64,000 nt of DNA from Catenulispora pinisilvae (GTDB taxonomy: Bacteria; Actinomycetota; Actinomycetes; Streptomycetales; Catenulisporaceae), in assembly GCF_015356865.1 (NCBI RefSeq), contig NZ_JAAFZA010000012.1:31751-95750 (forward strand). The letters run 5' to 3'. Below the pieces are notes generated by a model. That model was not told where the DNA came from. It made no database searches and saw nothing but the letters and a program-made list of their open reading frames with translations. Positions within the stretch are counted from its first letter, which is position 1. Each line of letters opens with the position of its first letter. Shown piece by piece: positions 15,561 through 26,065 of this stretch. A program made the translations under genes and the position numbers.

Positions 15561-17113
15561 GGCCGCCTCGCCTTGGGCCGTCGGTGTCGGGAGGCTGCGC
15601 GGCGTCGGGCGTGCCGGCGTGGTGCACTGCTCCGGTTGTGTGCCATCGGCTGGGGCGGTGTGCGTCCGCCGAGCAGGTCGATGACGGCGCAGGCGATCGA
15701 CACCGGCACCTCGCGCAGATCCAGGCGGACGGTGTTGCCGAGGTGGTCGAGGTCGACGCGGTTGTAGGACCCACCTCGGCCCTTCCAGTGCGCGTCGAAT
15801 CGGTGGTCCCGCACACTTAGATCGGGGCGGGCATCGGCGGGCAGACGGGTCTGAAGGTGCCCGGCCTGCTTGGCGAAGTAGTTGCGGCGGATCAGTTCGG
15901 CGGCGATGCTGGCGCGCTCGATGTCCAGTGCGCGGGCGTAGGCGGGGAACAGGCGGCGCCGCATGTCGGCCACGATCGCCTCCGGGTCCCGGCTTGCGGT
16001 GAACCCGATCGTCGCCTGCTCGCTGTCTTTCCACCATCGGCCATCCAGGGTCGGTGTCAGGCCGGTGGCGGTGGCCTTGTGTCGGCCGGGGGCGACTTCG
16101 ATGCTGATCCGCCAGTCGTCTTCGGGGCTGGCCAACTCGGTGCGGTAGTACATCTGGTTCGTGCGGTCGTGGACCCACGGAGGGCCCAGGGCCTCGGCCA
16201 GCTCATCGGCCAGGGCAACAAGCCCTTCCGCAGTGAGGCGGCCGTCGTCGGAGAAACGCATCTCGCCTCCGGGAAGCATCGGGTTCGGCGGTCGGTCGCA
16301 GTAGCACCAGGGGTTGCAGCGTGCGCAGTGGCAGTCGTGGATGCAGGCCTCGCAGTCCCGCTCATCACAGTGCGCTCCGTGGACCACGTGGGTGCGGTAG
16401 CCCTCGGGGGCGTGGATCCGGCCGTCGGCGCTGATCCAGGAGGACGGCTTGGGGTGCCAGTGCCGTTCCCTGCCGGACAGGTCGGGGCCTGCTCGAACAG
16501 CAGCGGCGGCCTGGTCTTGGCCGAGCCAATCCAGCACCTTCGGCAGGTTCTTGTTCGGGCCGTAGCGCAGGAACGTGCCGTCGCAGGATGCTGCGCCGAG
16601 CGCGTCGGCGATCAGCAGCCGCTTGTGGGAGTTGACCCGGCCAACGTGCACAGTCTTGCCCCGCGCGATCGCCTCAGTAGCCAGGGCTTTGGCGTGTTCA
16701 CCGAGCTTGAACTTGTCGGAGCCGGCGATGAATAGCACGTCGAACTCGTCCCACGGCGCCATGCCGTCGGTCTCGGCGCCGTCCTGGGCGCAGAACGCGG
16801 CCGGCAGATCCAGGGCGCGGATCATCGCCAGCCATGGCCGGGAGCATTCCAGCGTCGCCGCGGCGTCGAACGGCACGTCTGGAGCTACGGCGAACAAACA
16901 CTTCTCGGAGCCGTAGCGCTTCACCATCCGGCACAGCCAGGACAGCCACGCCTGGTCTCCGACGTAGTTCTTGCCGAACTTGCCGTTGTCAGCAGCCCAG
17001 ACGGTTCCGGCCGGAATCCGGTTGCCCTGGTTCGGGGTGGTCATGCAGCCGATCAGCCCGGCCGACATGGCTGCGCGCACGGTCGGGCTGGAGGGCGTGG
17101 ACAGGTACAGCAC
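15557..17113 (-). CDS. TGT/DpdA-like protein with Cys-rich linker and C-terminal accessory domain
   Basis: 518 residues from GTG 17113; a GTG five codons earlier is also possible. Residues 1-205 match a recurring actinophage family that resembles tRNA-guanine transglycosylase: ADNGKFG at 41-47 is placed like the DSGGFQ of TGT, followed by CLFAVAPDVPFDAA, an AQDGAE segment, FDVLFIAGSDKFKLG and VHVGRVNS. DpdA enzymes of this superfamily insert 7-deazaguanine bases into phage DNA. Residues 249-272 hold about eight cysteines, likely a zinc cluster. The C-terminal domain is shared with the next gene. No preQ0 synthesis genes are in view, so a DNA-modification role is inferred only. Confidence 0.55.
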   Translation of the reverse strand: MLYLSTPSSPTVRAAMSAGLIGCMTTPNQGNRIPAGTVWAADNGKFGKNYVGDQAWLSWLCRMVKRYGSEKCLFAVAPDVPFDAAATLECSRPWLAMIRALDLPAAFCAQDGAETDGMAPWDEFDVLFIAGSDKFKLGEHAKALATEAIARGKTVHVGRVNSHKRLLIADALGAASCDGTFLRYGPNKNLPKVLDWLGQDQAAAAVRAGPDLSGRERHWHPKPSSWISADGRIHAPEGYRTHVVHGAHCDERDCEACIHDCHCARCNPWCYCDRPPNPMLPGGEMRFSDDGRLTAEGLVALADELAEALGPPWVHDRTNQMYYRTELASPEDDWRISIEVAPGRHKATATGLTPTLDGRWWKDSEQATIGFTASRDPEAIVADMRRRLFPAYARALDIERASIAAELIRRNYFAKQAGHLQTRLPADARPDLSVRDHRFDAHWKGRGGSYNRVDLDHLGNTVRLDLREVPVSIACAVIDLLGGRTPPQPMAHNRSSAPRRHARRRAASRHRRPKARRP

Positions 17114-17170
17114 AGCCGACCCCCGCACTATCAGATATATGTTTTGGCATTGATTTGATGGGCAAGCGAA

Positions 17171-17196
17171 AGGGCCGCCCGGATCCGGACGGCCCT
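17171..17196 (-). terminator. Hairpin between the 144-residue gene and the TGT-like gene
   Basis: AGGGCCG (17171-17177) pairs with CGGCCCT (17190-17196), continuing after one mismatch into CCGG/CCGG. It lies just beyond the stop of the 144-residue gene in the leftward direction. Confidence 0.5.
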
Positions 17197-17217
17197 GCAC
17201 TCGGCGTGGGGTGTGGA

Positions 17218-17652
17218 TCAGCTCTGGTATGCGGCCAGCATCCAACGGGGCTGCTGGTCGCCGGTGTCGAGTCCGAGCAGCCGTGCCGCGCGGTTCAGGT
17301 TCTGCTCGGCGCCGTCCGGGATCGTCAGGTCGATGTCCTTGGTCTTGTCCCAGTTGGTCTCGGCGCTGGTCGCGGCCAGCAGGAAGCCCTCCATGGGGTG
17401 GTCATAGCCCAGGTCCACCACCTTCACCCCAAGATGCTCAGCCACTGCGTCGGCCGGGTCGGCCATGGGGTCCAGCTGCGGGTCGTCGGGCCCGTCGATG
17501 CCCCCGATCAGTTCCAGTAGACGCCGCTCGGCGGCGATGTAGAAGACCTCGTGGGACCTCTGCCACGGCGGGGTCGGGTCGTCGGGCTGGGCGGTGAGTT
17601 TGGGGCCGGCGGCGAAGTCGTAGCCGTAGGCGGCGACGGCACGGGGGTCCAT
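17218..17652 (-). CDS. Hypothetical protein
   Basis: 144 residues from ATG 17652, with AAGGAG six bases upstream, which decides the start. Opens MDPRAVAAYGYDFAAGPKL, then a helix (SHEVFYIAAERRLLELIGG) and an acidic central part. No family recognised. Confidence 0.6.
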   Translation of the reverse strand: MDPRAVAAYGYDFAAGPKLTAQPDDPTPPWQRSHEVFYIAAERRLLELIGGIDGPDDPQLDPMADPADAVAEHLGVKVVDLGYDHPMEGFLLAATSAETNWDKTKDIDLTIPDGAEQNLNRAARLLGLDTGDQQPRWMLAAYQS

Positions 17653-17669
17653 GTGCATCTCCTTTGTGG

Positions 17670-18332
17670 TCAGGCGGTTAGGAGCGCGTCGCGCAGAACC
17701 TGTTCGAGGTGTTGGCGGGCGAAGGTGGAGGCGAAGGGTCGCCGGTCGGCCGCCGCGCGGAATCCGCACGAGCACACCGCTGTGGAGGAGAAGTCCGGCA
17801 CTTGGTAGGGATGGCGCCGGTGCTGCCGGGTGGTGGGCAGTCGGCCGTTCTCCGGGTCGTGCCAGCCGCGCGGCGTAGTGGTGCGCACCGGGTGCTCGTG
17901 GGCGGCTGCGGCCAGCAGCCCGGCTATCCCGATGCTGACGCGGTCACCGTCTGCGGTAACGGCCAGGCCGCGGTCAAGCAGGCGGCGGGCTGCGGCTGAC
18001 GGTACCTGGCAGAACATGCCGCCGATCCGTCCGTCTGGTCGCAGACGCGCGGCGGTGCCGGCCTGGCGGATCCGGGCCAGGTCCTCGTACTGGGTGCGGG
18101 TCAGCCTGGGCGCCCGAGGTTCGGGCCGCAGAGTGAGTACGGTTCGCCGCTCGGCGGTGTCTTCGCCGTCGAGGATCAGGCGGGTTCGGGTGATGGTGAC
18201 GGTGTGGTGCTTGTCGGCGGCGACGTCGGCGTGCAGACGCAGCGCGCGCCGAAGGATCCTCAGCGCCTGGACATCGGTGACGGTGCTGATGTGCATCTGC
18301 CCGTCGCTGGAGCGGGTCATGGTGTACGGCAC
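17670..18332 (-). CDS. Hypothetical protein with C-terminal zinc-ribbon-like CxC
   Basis: 220 residues from GTG 18332, with AGGAG upstream. The first 90 residues are beta and helix rich (HTVTITRTRLILDGED). The middle GGMFCQVPSAAARRLLDRGLAV resembles a winged-helix piece. The end contains TAVCSCGFRAAADRRPFASTFARQHLEQVL, where CSC plus a following His gives a partial metal site. Function unknown. Confidence 0.55.
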   Translation of the reverse strand: MPYTMTRSSDGQMHISTVTDVQALRILRRALRLHADVAADKHHTVTITRTRLILDGEDTAERRTVLTLRPEPRAPRLTRTQYEDLARIRQAGTAARLRPDGRIGGMFCQVPSAAARRLLDRGLAVTADGDRVSIGIAGLLAAAAHEHPVRTTTPRGWHDPENGRLPTTRQHRRHPYQVPDFSSTAVCSCGFRAAADRRPFASTFARQHLEQVLRDALLTA

Positions 18333-18358
18333 GTCGGGGCTCCTGTCTTCGACAGGGG

Positions 18359-19843
<1,485 letters not shown>

Positions 19844-19881
19844 GGTCGGCAAGGGGCGCTCCTTGGCGGATCGTTGCCGGT

Positions 19882-20995
19882 TCAGGCCGCGGCTGGCAGA
19901 GCATCGTCGGCGCGGTCGGGGTGATGGGTGCTGAGGCGGCAATTGCGGTTCCACTGCTCGTCGCTTTGAAGCAGGAGCTTGAACGCCGCGTATGCCTGTG
20001 CCGGGACGACGCCGTTGCCGATACGGGAGAGCTGTTCGTTCACCGGCACGTCGGGGACTTCGGTGACCCAGCCTTCGGGCAGGCCCATCAGCCATTCGCA
20101 GAACCGCGGGGACAGCTTGATCCCGCCGCGCGGGCCGCGCATCACCGGCACCGGAGCAGCTTTACGGGTCAGCACTTCCCACCGGCGGACCGCCGCGGCG
20201 AACTTGCCCCACCACTGGGGCGGCGAGTGTGGTCCGGCGGGTGCCTGGTCCTCGGGCTGGACGTGCAGCAGGAAGCACACCTCGTCAGCCAGGGTCGGGC
20301 CGTGTCCGCCTGCTTTGCGTTTGTCCGGGTGCTGGGCGGCGCCGTTGCTCCCCAGGTTCGCCGTGGGCGTCTTGAACAGCGCCTCCGGCTCCGGGAGCAT
20401 CTCGCTGGTTTCCCGGTACAGCCGGACCACCACCGTCACCAAGTCCTCCCCGCCGGCGTGGCTGGGGGAGTTGAAGGTGGGTCCGCGCTTGCCGTCGGCT
20501 GCTCTAGGCGTGGGAAGGAGTGGCGATGGCGAACCACCGCTCACGTTGATGGGCGGCACCGATATCTGAAGCTCGAAGAGTTGTCCATTTCGTGTCATAC
20601 CCGTCTTGGTGAAGCGATGTGAGCACCGCGCCTTGTCCCCGATTTCGGATTGCGCTGACGTTCTCCAGGTACACGTATCGGGGTCGAATGATCCGTACAG
20701 CCTGGGCGATGGTGAACCAGAGTCCTGATCTTTCACCGGTGATGCCCTTCCTTGTTCCGGCATCGGAGATGTCCTGGCAGGGGAACCCGCAGCTGATGAT
20801 GTCCACCTCGCCGCGCAGCGCCTCCCACTCGATCTTTCGGGCGTCGCCCAGATTCGGGGCGTCGGGGAACCGCTCGGCCATGATCTTGCAGGCGGCCGGA
20901 TGCACTTCCGCGACCACCGTGGTCACGTCGCCGGTGAGCGCTTCCACAGCGAGGGCCAGGCCGCCGTAGCCGGCGCACAATTCCAGGATGGGCAT
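19882..20995 (-). pseudogene. dcm: C5 cytosine DNA methyltransferase, frameshifted
   Basis: Read from ATG 20995, the first 163 residues contain the C5-methylase motifs in order: the SAM-binding start ELCAGYGGLALA, the catalytic PCQ at 72-74 (Cys73), ENV at 111-113 and QRER at 150-153. The frame then stops at 20504. The adjoining frame continues without a break to 19882 with the expected back half: LLPTPRAADG, PRGGIKLSPRFCEWLMGLPEGW and a final GNGVVPAQAYAAFKLLL. One +1 shift near 20504-20525 would rejoin them. Either the gene is inactivated, or there is a sequencing error or recoding. An intact enzyme would methylate cytosine to evade host restriction. Confidence 0.8.
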
Positions 20996-21007
20996 CGGCT
21001 CGCTTTC

Positions 21008-21520
21008 TCATCGTGGGTCCGGCACGACGTGTGGGTTCAGTCCTACGAGCGCTCGGCGCAGCACAGTGAGTACATGCCGTGCCGCCGCTACCGTGCTGGT
21101 CTCTCGGCCCTGGCCAGGAATCAGTTCACTGATGTCTACGGCGACTTCACGGCCGTCGGCGGTCAGGAACACGCTGGCCGACCGCGAGTCCAGGCCGGAC
21201 CAGTCGGATCCGGCAGGCAGCAGCCCGTCCTCGACTGCGACCTCCACGATTAGGTCGATGTGCTTGGGACCAGCGGTGATCCGGCCCACCGGGTCGAGCC
21301 CGGCCGATGCCAGTAGGTGTTCCAGGGCGCCGTCGGACAGGGCGGGCAGCTCGGGGGCGACGCCTGCGGTGCGGTCGTGCGCGTCCATAGCGGACCGGGC
21401 ACGGCAGACTCGGTGCAGCAGGTCCTGCTGCTCCGGGCTCAACAGGTGGTCCCTATCGCGTGGGTCGTGGTTGTCGCCGATCGTGGCCAGGATGCGCACC
21501 ATGCGCGGCACATCGGACAT
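21008..21520 (-). CDS. Hypothetical protein
   Basis: 170 residues from ATG 21520. The N-terminus is charged (DNHDPRDRDHLLSPEQQDLLHRV), the centre is beta-rich (HIDLIVEVAVEDGLLP, ASVFLTADGREVAVDI) and it closes with a helix. No family recognised. It lies 12 bases before the methyltransferase start, probably co-transcribed. The 200 bases upstream of it (21521-21720) contain nothing I can support. Confidence 0.55.
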   Translation of the reverse strand: MSDVPRMVRILATIGDNHDPRDRDHLLSPEQQDLLHRVCRARSAMDAHDRTAGVAPELPALSDGALEHLLASAGLDPVGRITAGPKHIDLIVEVAVEDGLLPAGSDWSGLDSRSASVFLTADGREVAVDISELIPGQGRETSTVAAARHVLTVLRRALVGLNPHVVPDPR

Positions 21521-21720
21521 TGTCAGGCCACCCAGGAATCCGGGGCGTCGTGGTGCCTGGAGTGCGTGATGGGGGCGTTCCTTTCAACGTGTCCCGGTTC
21601 CGTCTAGACGGTGCGAGCCGGGGTCGAAAGTCGGTTTCGGGTACGGCCGGACCGGCAGCGCGACGCGCATGCGCCGGCGGAAGCGGGCGCCGGTGCGGCG
21701 TCGGAGGTGAGCTGACAGGC

Positions 21721-23550
21721 TCACGCCGACTCAGGATCATCATCGATCCAGCTGCTGCGGCAGCCCGCCGGGCACAGATCGTCGTCGTAGGTGTCGGTGA
21801 CTCCCACGAGAGACCATGGACACCAGTCGCCGAGGTCGTTGCGGTGGTCGGCGAATACGCGCGGCAGTTCCTCCGTGAGCTGGTCCACGGCTGCGTTCAC
21901 CGCGTCTGACACGGCGGCCACGGCCCTCGCCGGTGCAGTGCGCATGCCCGGGTTCGTGGACTGTACGGGGGCGGTGCGGGTCGCTCGCTGGTGCCGGGTC
22001 AGCAGGTCGATCACGGCGTCGGTGGGCACGGCCCAGCCCAGTACGTGCCCCTCGTCGTATCCGGCGCTGCTGTAGCGCACAAGTAGCCAGTGCCCAGCGG
22101 AGCCGGGCTTCTCCGAGGCGGTGATGCCGAACCAGTGCTTGCGCGGACCGTTCACGGAGACGACCATGCAGAACCCGCCGGTCTGCGCCACCTCATGCTC
22201 GATGCCGGCTGCGGACAGCGCGGCCGTGATCGGGTCAAGCCCCTGAGAGGTGGCAGCGGCAAGACACGCCTGTCCATAGCTTGGCTCCGCGGAAGGCTCA
22301 GAGGCGAAGGATTCGATGATCCAGGAGTCCAGCCCTGCCCCGCTGTTGACCTCCAGCCAGGCCAGAGTGAACCGGGCGTACTCCACCTGCGCCGGGTCCA
22401 CCTGCTCCGGAAAAAGCGTGCTAGCCAGAGCCATCGCGGCGGGGAAGGCACCCACTGCGTACTCGATCTCGTCCAGCGCCCGCCAGCGCAACGACGCCGG
22501 CCACGTGTGCAGATCCACCACTCGGCGGGCGGTCCACTCCAGCGCGGTCGTCGCATCCGAAGCCTTGCCGTCGAAGGCGGCGCCCAGATCCAGGGTGTAC
22601 GTACGCGGCTCGGGTCCGTGATGGACGGACTCCGACGGATCGTCTGGGCGCCGGATGTTCAGCACGTACACCGGCTCCGGCGCGCGCCAGGTGTTCAGGT
22701 TCGCCATGGCGGTAGTGATTCGGGAGGCCATGCATTCCAGCACCTCCCGTACCGCGGCGGCGGTGTCGGGCTGCTTGTGCTGGTTGTAGTGGTTGCCGGT
22801 GAAGTCGCCGGCCAGGATGGCCGTCGTCTGAACGTCCACGCCGGGGATGTCGACCGGCAGGTTGATCCAGCCGCCTTCGCTGTCCTGGGCGGGGCCGTCG
22901 GTGACGAAGTAGACGGCACCGGGCAGCAGGTCGGTTTCGACGGCGGCGTGGAAGAGGTCGGCCAGGTATCCGCCGTCGTCGGTGCGCAGCTGCGCACCGG
23001 GCTCCAGGCCGAGCCGCCGCATCAGGGCTCGGATGTGGTGCTCGGTGTAGACGGGCATCCGGCCGCTCAGGCACACCGTGCCGGGCAGCTCGGCCGCGAC
23101 GATGGTCAGTAGCCGCGCCTGCGGTTCGGGTCCGATCGGTGCCCACTCGGCCTCGGGTAGGTGCTCGGTCTCCCGGTCGCCTTTGAACACCTTCAGCGAC
23201 TGGTCGGCCAGGTCGAAGACGTAGGCGTATTCCTCTGCGAACACTTCGGACCCGGAGCCGGTCATGTCGAAGTCTTCTTCGGCATAGGCGACCCCCACGC
23301 CGGGGACGTCCAGGCCGTGGCTGAGGCGCGTCGCCCAGTCGGCGGTGAATGCGGTGTCCGTGGAAAGCAGGGACCAGCCGGCGCGGTGCTTGAGCAGTGT
23401 GGTGCGCAGCTGGTCCAGGTCGCGGAAGAAGGTGTTGGTGTAGATGTCGCGCAGCACCGGCAGCCGCCCCTCGGGGTAGCCGTCGGAATGCACGTAGATG
23501 CCGGTGATGGACTCGCCGTCGTCGAACGCGACGACGGAGCGGGTACTCAC
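21721..23550 (-). CDS. Large hypothetical actinophage protein
   Basis: 609 residues from GTG 23550. It opens with STRSVVAFDDGESITGIYVHSDGYPEGRLPVL, a start seen in many Streptomyces plasmid and phage proteins; this domain covers about 130 residues. The rest is a mosaic of beta-rich and helical parts, with cysteines at the end (DWCPWS, DLCPAGC). The function is unknown. It is preceded by a canonical terminator, so it should have its own promoter in the short gap 23551-23579 or be read through. Confidence 0.62.
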   Translation of the reverse strand: MSTRSVVAFDDGESITGIYVHSDGYPEGRLPVLRDIYTNTFFRDLDQLRTTLLKHRAGWSLLSTDTAFTADWATRLSHGLDVPGVGVAYAEEDFDMTGSGSEVFAEEYAYVFDLADQSLKVFKGDRETEHLPEAEWAPIGPEPQARLLTIVAAELPGTVCLSGRMPVYTEHHIRALMRRLGLEPGAQLRTDDGGYLADLFHAAVETDLLPGAVYFVTDGPAQDSEGGWINLPVDIPGVDVQTTAILAGDFTGNHYNQHKQPDTAAAVREVLECMASRITTAMANLNTWRAPEPVYVLNIRRPDDPSESVHHGPEPRTYTLDLGAAFDGKASDATTALEWTARRVVDLHTWPASLRWRALDEIEYAVGAFPAAMALASTLFPEQVDPAQVEYARFTLAWLEVNSGAGLDSWIIESFASEPSAEPSYGQACLAAATSQGLDPITAALSAAGIEHEVAQTGGFCMVVSVNGPRKHWFGITASEKPGSAGHWLLVRYSSAGYDEGHVLGWAVPTDAVIDLLTRHQRATRTAPVQSTNPGMRTAPARAVAAVSDAVNAAVDQLTEELPRVFADHRNDLGDWCPWSLVGVTDTYDDDLCPAGCRSSWIDDDPESA

Positions 23551-23579
23551 AGATGACTCCCGGAACGGTTGGGGGCATG

Positions 23580-23609
23580 AAAAAGCCGCCCGTGCGATAT
23601 GCGGGCGGC
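23580..23609 (-). terminator. Canonical intrinsic terminator (leftward)
   Basis: GCCGCCCG (23585-23592) pairs with CGGGCGGC (23602-23609). Read leftward, the stem is followed by TTTTT (23584-23580). This is the most textbook terminator in the left arm and ends the transcript of the 588-residue gene. Confidence 0.85.
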
Positions 23610-23625
23610 CGGGGGTGGGGCGGGG

Positions 23626-25392
23626 CTACGCGGCCAGGCTCACGTGGACGTCGGAGTCGTGGTCGACGATGTTGCGGTCCTCATCGAAGGCGTCCCACGC
23701 CGCGTCCATCGCGTCGTCCTCGTCGGTGGCCTCGACGGTGTACTGGTAGTTGCGGCGTCGGCTGATCTGTACGGTCCACAGTTTCGGCTCGTCGTCCTCA
23801 GGCGCCGGAGTCTGCGGTGGCGCAGTCGGCGGGGTGGAAGCGAGAGGTCGGCGGCGGTAGCGGCGGTGGGTGCGGCCCAGCACGGCCCCGAGCGGGAAGC
23901 GGGCGGCCAGGGCCAGCATCTCCTCGGCCAGCTGGGCGACCCCGTCGGCATCGGCGCCGTCGGGCGCGCTGTTCTCGGCCTTGGCCAAGGCCCGGTGCAG
24001 CTCCTCGCGGCTGATCGGCACGTCGGCCACTGCGAAGGTGGTGGTGCGCTCCCGGGAGTTCACTCCCACCAGTGAGTAGGTGCAGCCGCAGGCGCCGAAC
24101 GGCTGTGGGTGCAGGCAGGGTCCGGGATACACGATCTCCCCGGGTAGGGTGCGGCAGAAGTCGTAGGTGTCTCGGCCCTGGGTCTGGGCGGTTGCGACCA
24201 GCAGCCGCTGTACCGGCGCCTCGGCCGTCTTCGGCTTGGGCTTCAGCTCGGGCTGGCGGGTTTCGGCGTGGAAGTGGTTGAGCCCGGTGTCCAGTAGCCC
24301 GAAGGGGTCCAGGTCTGTGTCGTGGGCGTAGCGCAGCAGGTCGGCGAACATATCGGCGATGTGTTGGCCCCAGTCTGGTGGAGACAGCTCCTCGATGTCG
24401 TTGAGGTCCTGGTAGTGCTCGATGAGGGCTTCGGCACGGCTGACGGCGGCGGGGACGGCGTGCAGTAGGGGCCAGCCGTCGGCGGCGTCCCACTCGAACC
24501 GCATCCGGTAGTCGTCGTCCACACCCAGCGCCTCAATCAGCTCGGCGCGCAGTCTGCCGACGGCGCCGTAGGCAGCCACGCCAGTCTCGCTGCCGAGGCC
24601 CTGGATCTGGAACCGGTAGCAGTCCGCGGCCTTCAGCAGCGCCCAGTGATCTGTGGCCAAGCGGTGGTGGAAGTAGGGCGGGGGATCCTCATCGGTGCCG
24701 GCATTCAGGTTGACGGCGTTGTAGTTGGCGTCGATGAGGATCTGGCCGACCTCGTCGGGCTCGACGCCGCCTGCCAGGTCGCGGTCGCAGATGGCGGTGG
24801 TCAGGGCACGGATATGCGCCGTGCCGAGGATGAATGGCATGGTGTCTGCTCCGTCCGGGCTGAGGCGGCCGGGGGAAAGGACACATCGGGCCCGCAACTG
24901 CATCACGTGCAGGACGGCGTCCCGGGCGGGGATGGCCGGGACCTCCGACAGGCCGATGTTCATGTGGGCGACGTCCAGGCCGAAGTCCCGCGCCACCTCA
25001 AGCCGGTGGTGCTCGGCAGCGAGGGCCGCCACCATCTGGGCCTGTTCGGCCGCAGGGCGCATGTCGTGCCAGGCCTGCCCCAGGGTGTCGTCAGGCCAGG
25101 CCGGGGTGTTGGGGAAGGAGTGGCGGGGGACGAACACGACGTCGGGTCGCAGCGCAGGGTCGTAGCCGAAGCGCCACACCGGGCCGCGTTCGGTGTCGAT
25201 GCGGAACTCGGCCATCCGCAGCTCATGGCTGGCGGCGTGGTAGGCCAGCACTAGGGCGCGGGCGGTAAGTTCGTCGGCGGCGTGCACCACGTAGGTGTAG
25301 GGGGCTTCGCCGTCGTGGCGTTCGGGGCCGGCCACGGTCACCGTGAACACCGGCGGCTCCGGCAGCCGGTCCGGCGTGTAGTCAGGGAGCAC
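23626..25392 (-). CDS. Large hypothetical protein
   Basis: 588 residues from GTG 25392, overlapping the upstream stop by 11 bases. The N-terminal 100 residues are beta-rich (VFTVTVAGPERHD, ERGPVWRFGYDP). The centre is helical with acidic patches. A CGCTYSLVGVNSRERTTTFAV stretch lies near residue 460. The C-terminus (LWTVQISRRRNYQYTVEATD, DDAMDAAWDAFDED) looks like a small alpha/beta domain. No family recognised. Confidence 0.58.
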   Translation of the reverse strand: MLPDYTPDRLPEPPVFTVTVAGPERHDGEAPYTYVVHAADELTARALVLAYHAASHELRMAEFRIDTERGPVWRFGYDPALRPDVVFVPRHSFPNTPAWPDDTLGQAWHDMRPAAEQAQMVAALAAEHHRLEVARDFGLDVAHMNIGLSEVPAIPARDAVLHVMQLRARCVLSPGRLSPDGADTMPFILGTAHIRALTTAICDRDLAGGVEPDEVGQILIDANYNAVNLNAGTDEDPPPYFHHRLATDHWALLKAADCYRFQIQGLGSETGVAAYGAVGRLRAELIEALGVDDDYRMRFEWDAADGWPLLHAVPAAVSRAEALIEHYQDLNDIEELSPPDWGQHIADMFADLLRYAHDTDLDPFGLLDTGLNHFHAETRQPELKPKPKTAEAPVQRLLVATAQTQGRDTYDFCRTLPGEIVYPGPCLHPQPFGACGCTYSLVGVNSRERTTTFAVADVPISREELHRALAKAENSAPDGADADGVAQLAEEMLALAARFPLGAVLGRTHRRYRRRPLASTPPTAPPQTPAPEDDEPKLWTVQISRRRNYQYTVEATDEDDAMDAAWDAFDEDRNIVDHDSDVHVSLAA

Positions 25393-26065
25393 CGGCAGCC
25401 CCCGCAGGTGCGGCCAAGATGTCCTCGATGATGGACAGGACGTCGGTGCTGCTGGCGGCGGGGTTGAACAGGCGGCGTGCCGTGGCGGTGTTGACACGCA
25501 GCAGTCGCTGGGCCGCCAGGGAGATGCGTTCGCTGTCGGGCAGCGTTTCGGGCCGCACCACCGAGCTGGTCAGGGCGTGCCAGCGCCGAGCGTGGGAGAC
25601 CGCGCAGCGGGCACGGCGCCAGTCGAACCGGCCACCGGAGAGCACAATCGCCCAGCCCCCGACACAGTACGTGGTGTACGACGCCGTGCCGGTCTTCACA
25701 CGGGCTGCCCAGAACTGGTTGTCGTGCAGGTCTGGGCGGGTGCGTATCAGGTTGGCGATGTTGGACAGCAGGGCGACGTTGATTGGGGGCGACCAGATGG
25801 CTGTCGGGCAGCGGGCGCAGATCAGGGCCTGGTCCTCGCCATGGTTGGCGGTGTGCGGGTAGATCTCGCCGAACCGGTCGTCGGCCTCGGGCGCGGTGGT
25901 CTCCAGCCACTCCAGCAGGTGCTCCACCGTCAGTGTCGCCGCCTCGGGGTCGACGGGCGGCAGCACCGCGGCGAAGTCGGCGCGGATGGCCAGCAGGGTG
26001 CACATCCGGCACAGGTTCAACCATGCGCCGTCCGGCGTGGTGTAGCGGTAGCCGATGGGTCTCAC
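25382..26065 (-). CDS. Hypothetical protein with CxxC motifs
   Basis: 227 residues from GTG 26065, overlapping the clamp gene stop as GTGA. A LCRMC near residue 18 and ICARC near 92 could form a zinc site. The rest is helical, with a tryptophan-rich centre. It is translationally coupled to the sliding clamp, suggesting a replication accessory, but no function is recognised. Confidence 0.58.
   Translation of the reverse strand: MRPIGYRYTTPDGAWLNLCRMCTLLAIRADFAAVLPPVDPEAATLTVEHLLEWLETTAPEADDRFGEIYPHTANHGEDQALICARCPTAIWSPPINVALLSNIANLIRTRPDLHDNQFWAARVKTGTASYTTYCVGGWAIVLSGGRFDWRRARCAVSHARRWHALTSSVVRPETLPDSERISLAAQRLLRVNTATARRLFNPAASSTDVLSIIEDILAAPAGAAGAP

Noticed and set aside
14158..17113. A possible complete 7-deazaguanine DNA-modification cluster around the TGT-like gene
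   Set aside because: None of the neighbours shows QueC, QueD, QueE, FolE or dpdB-type motifs.
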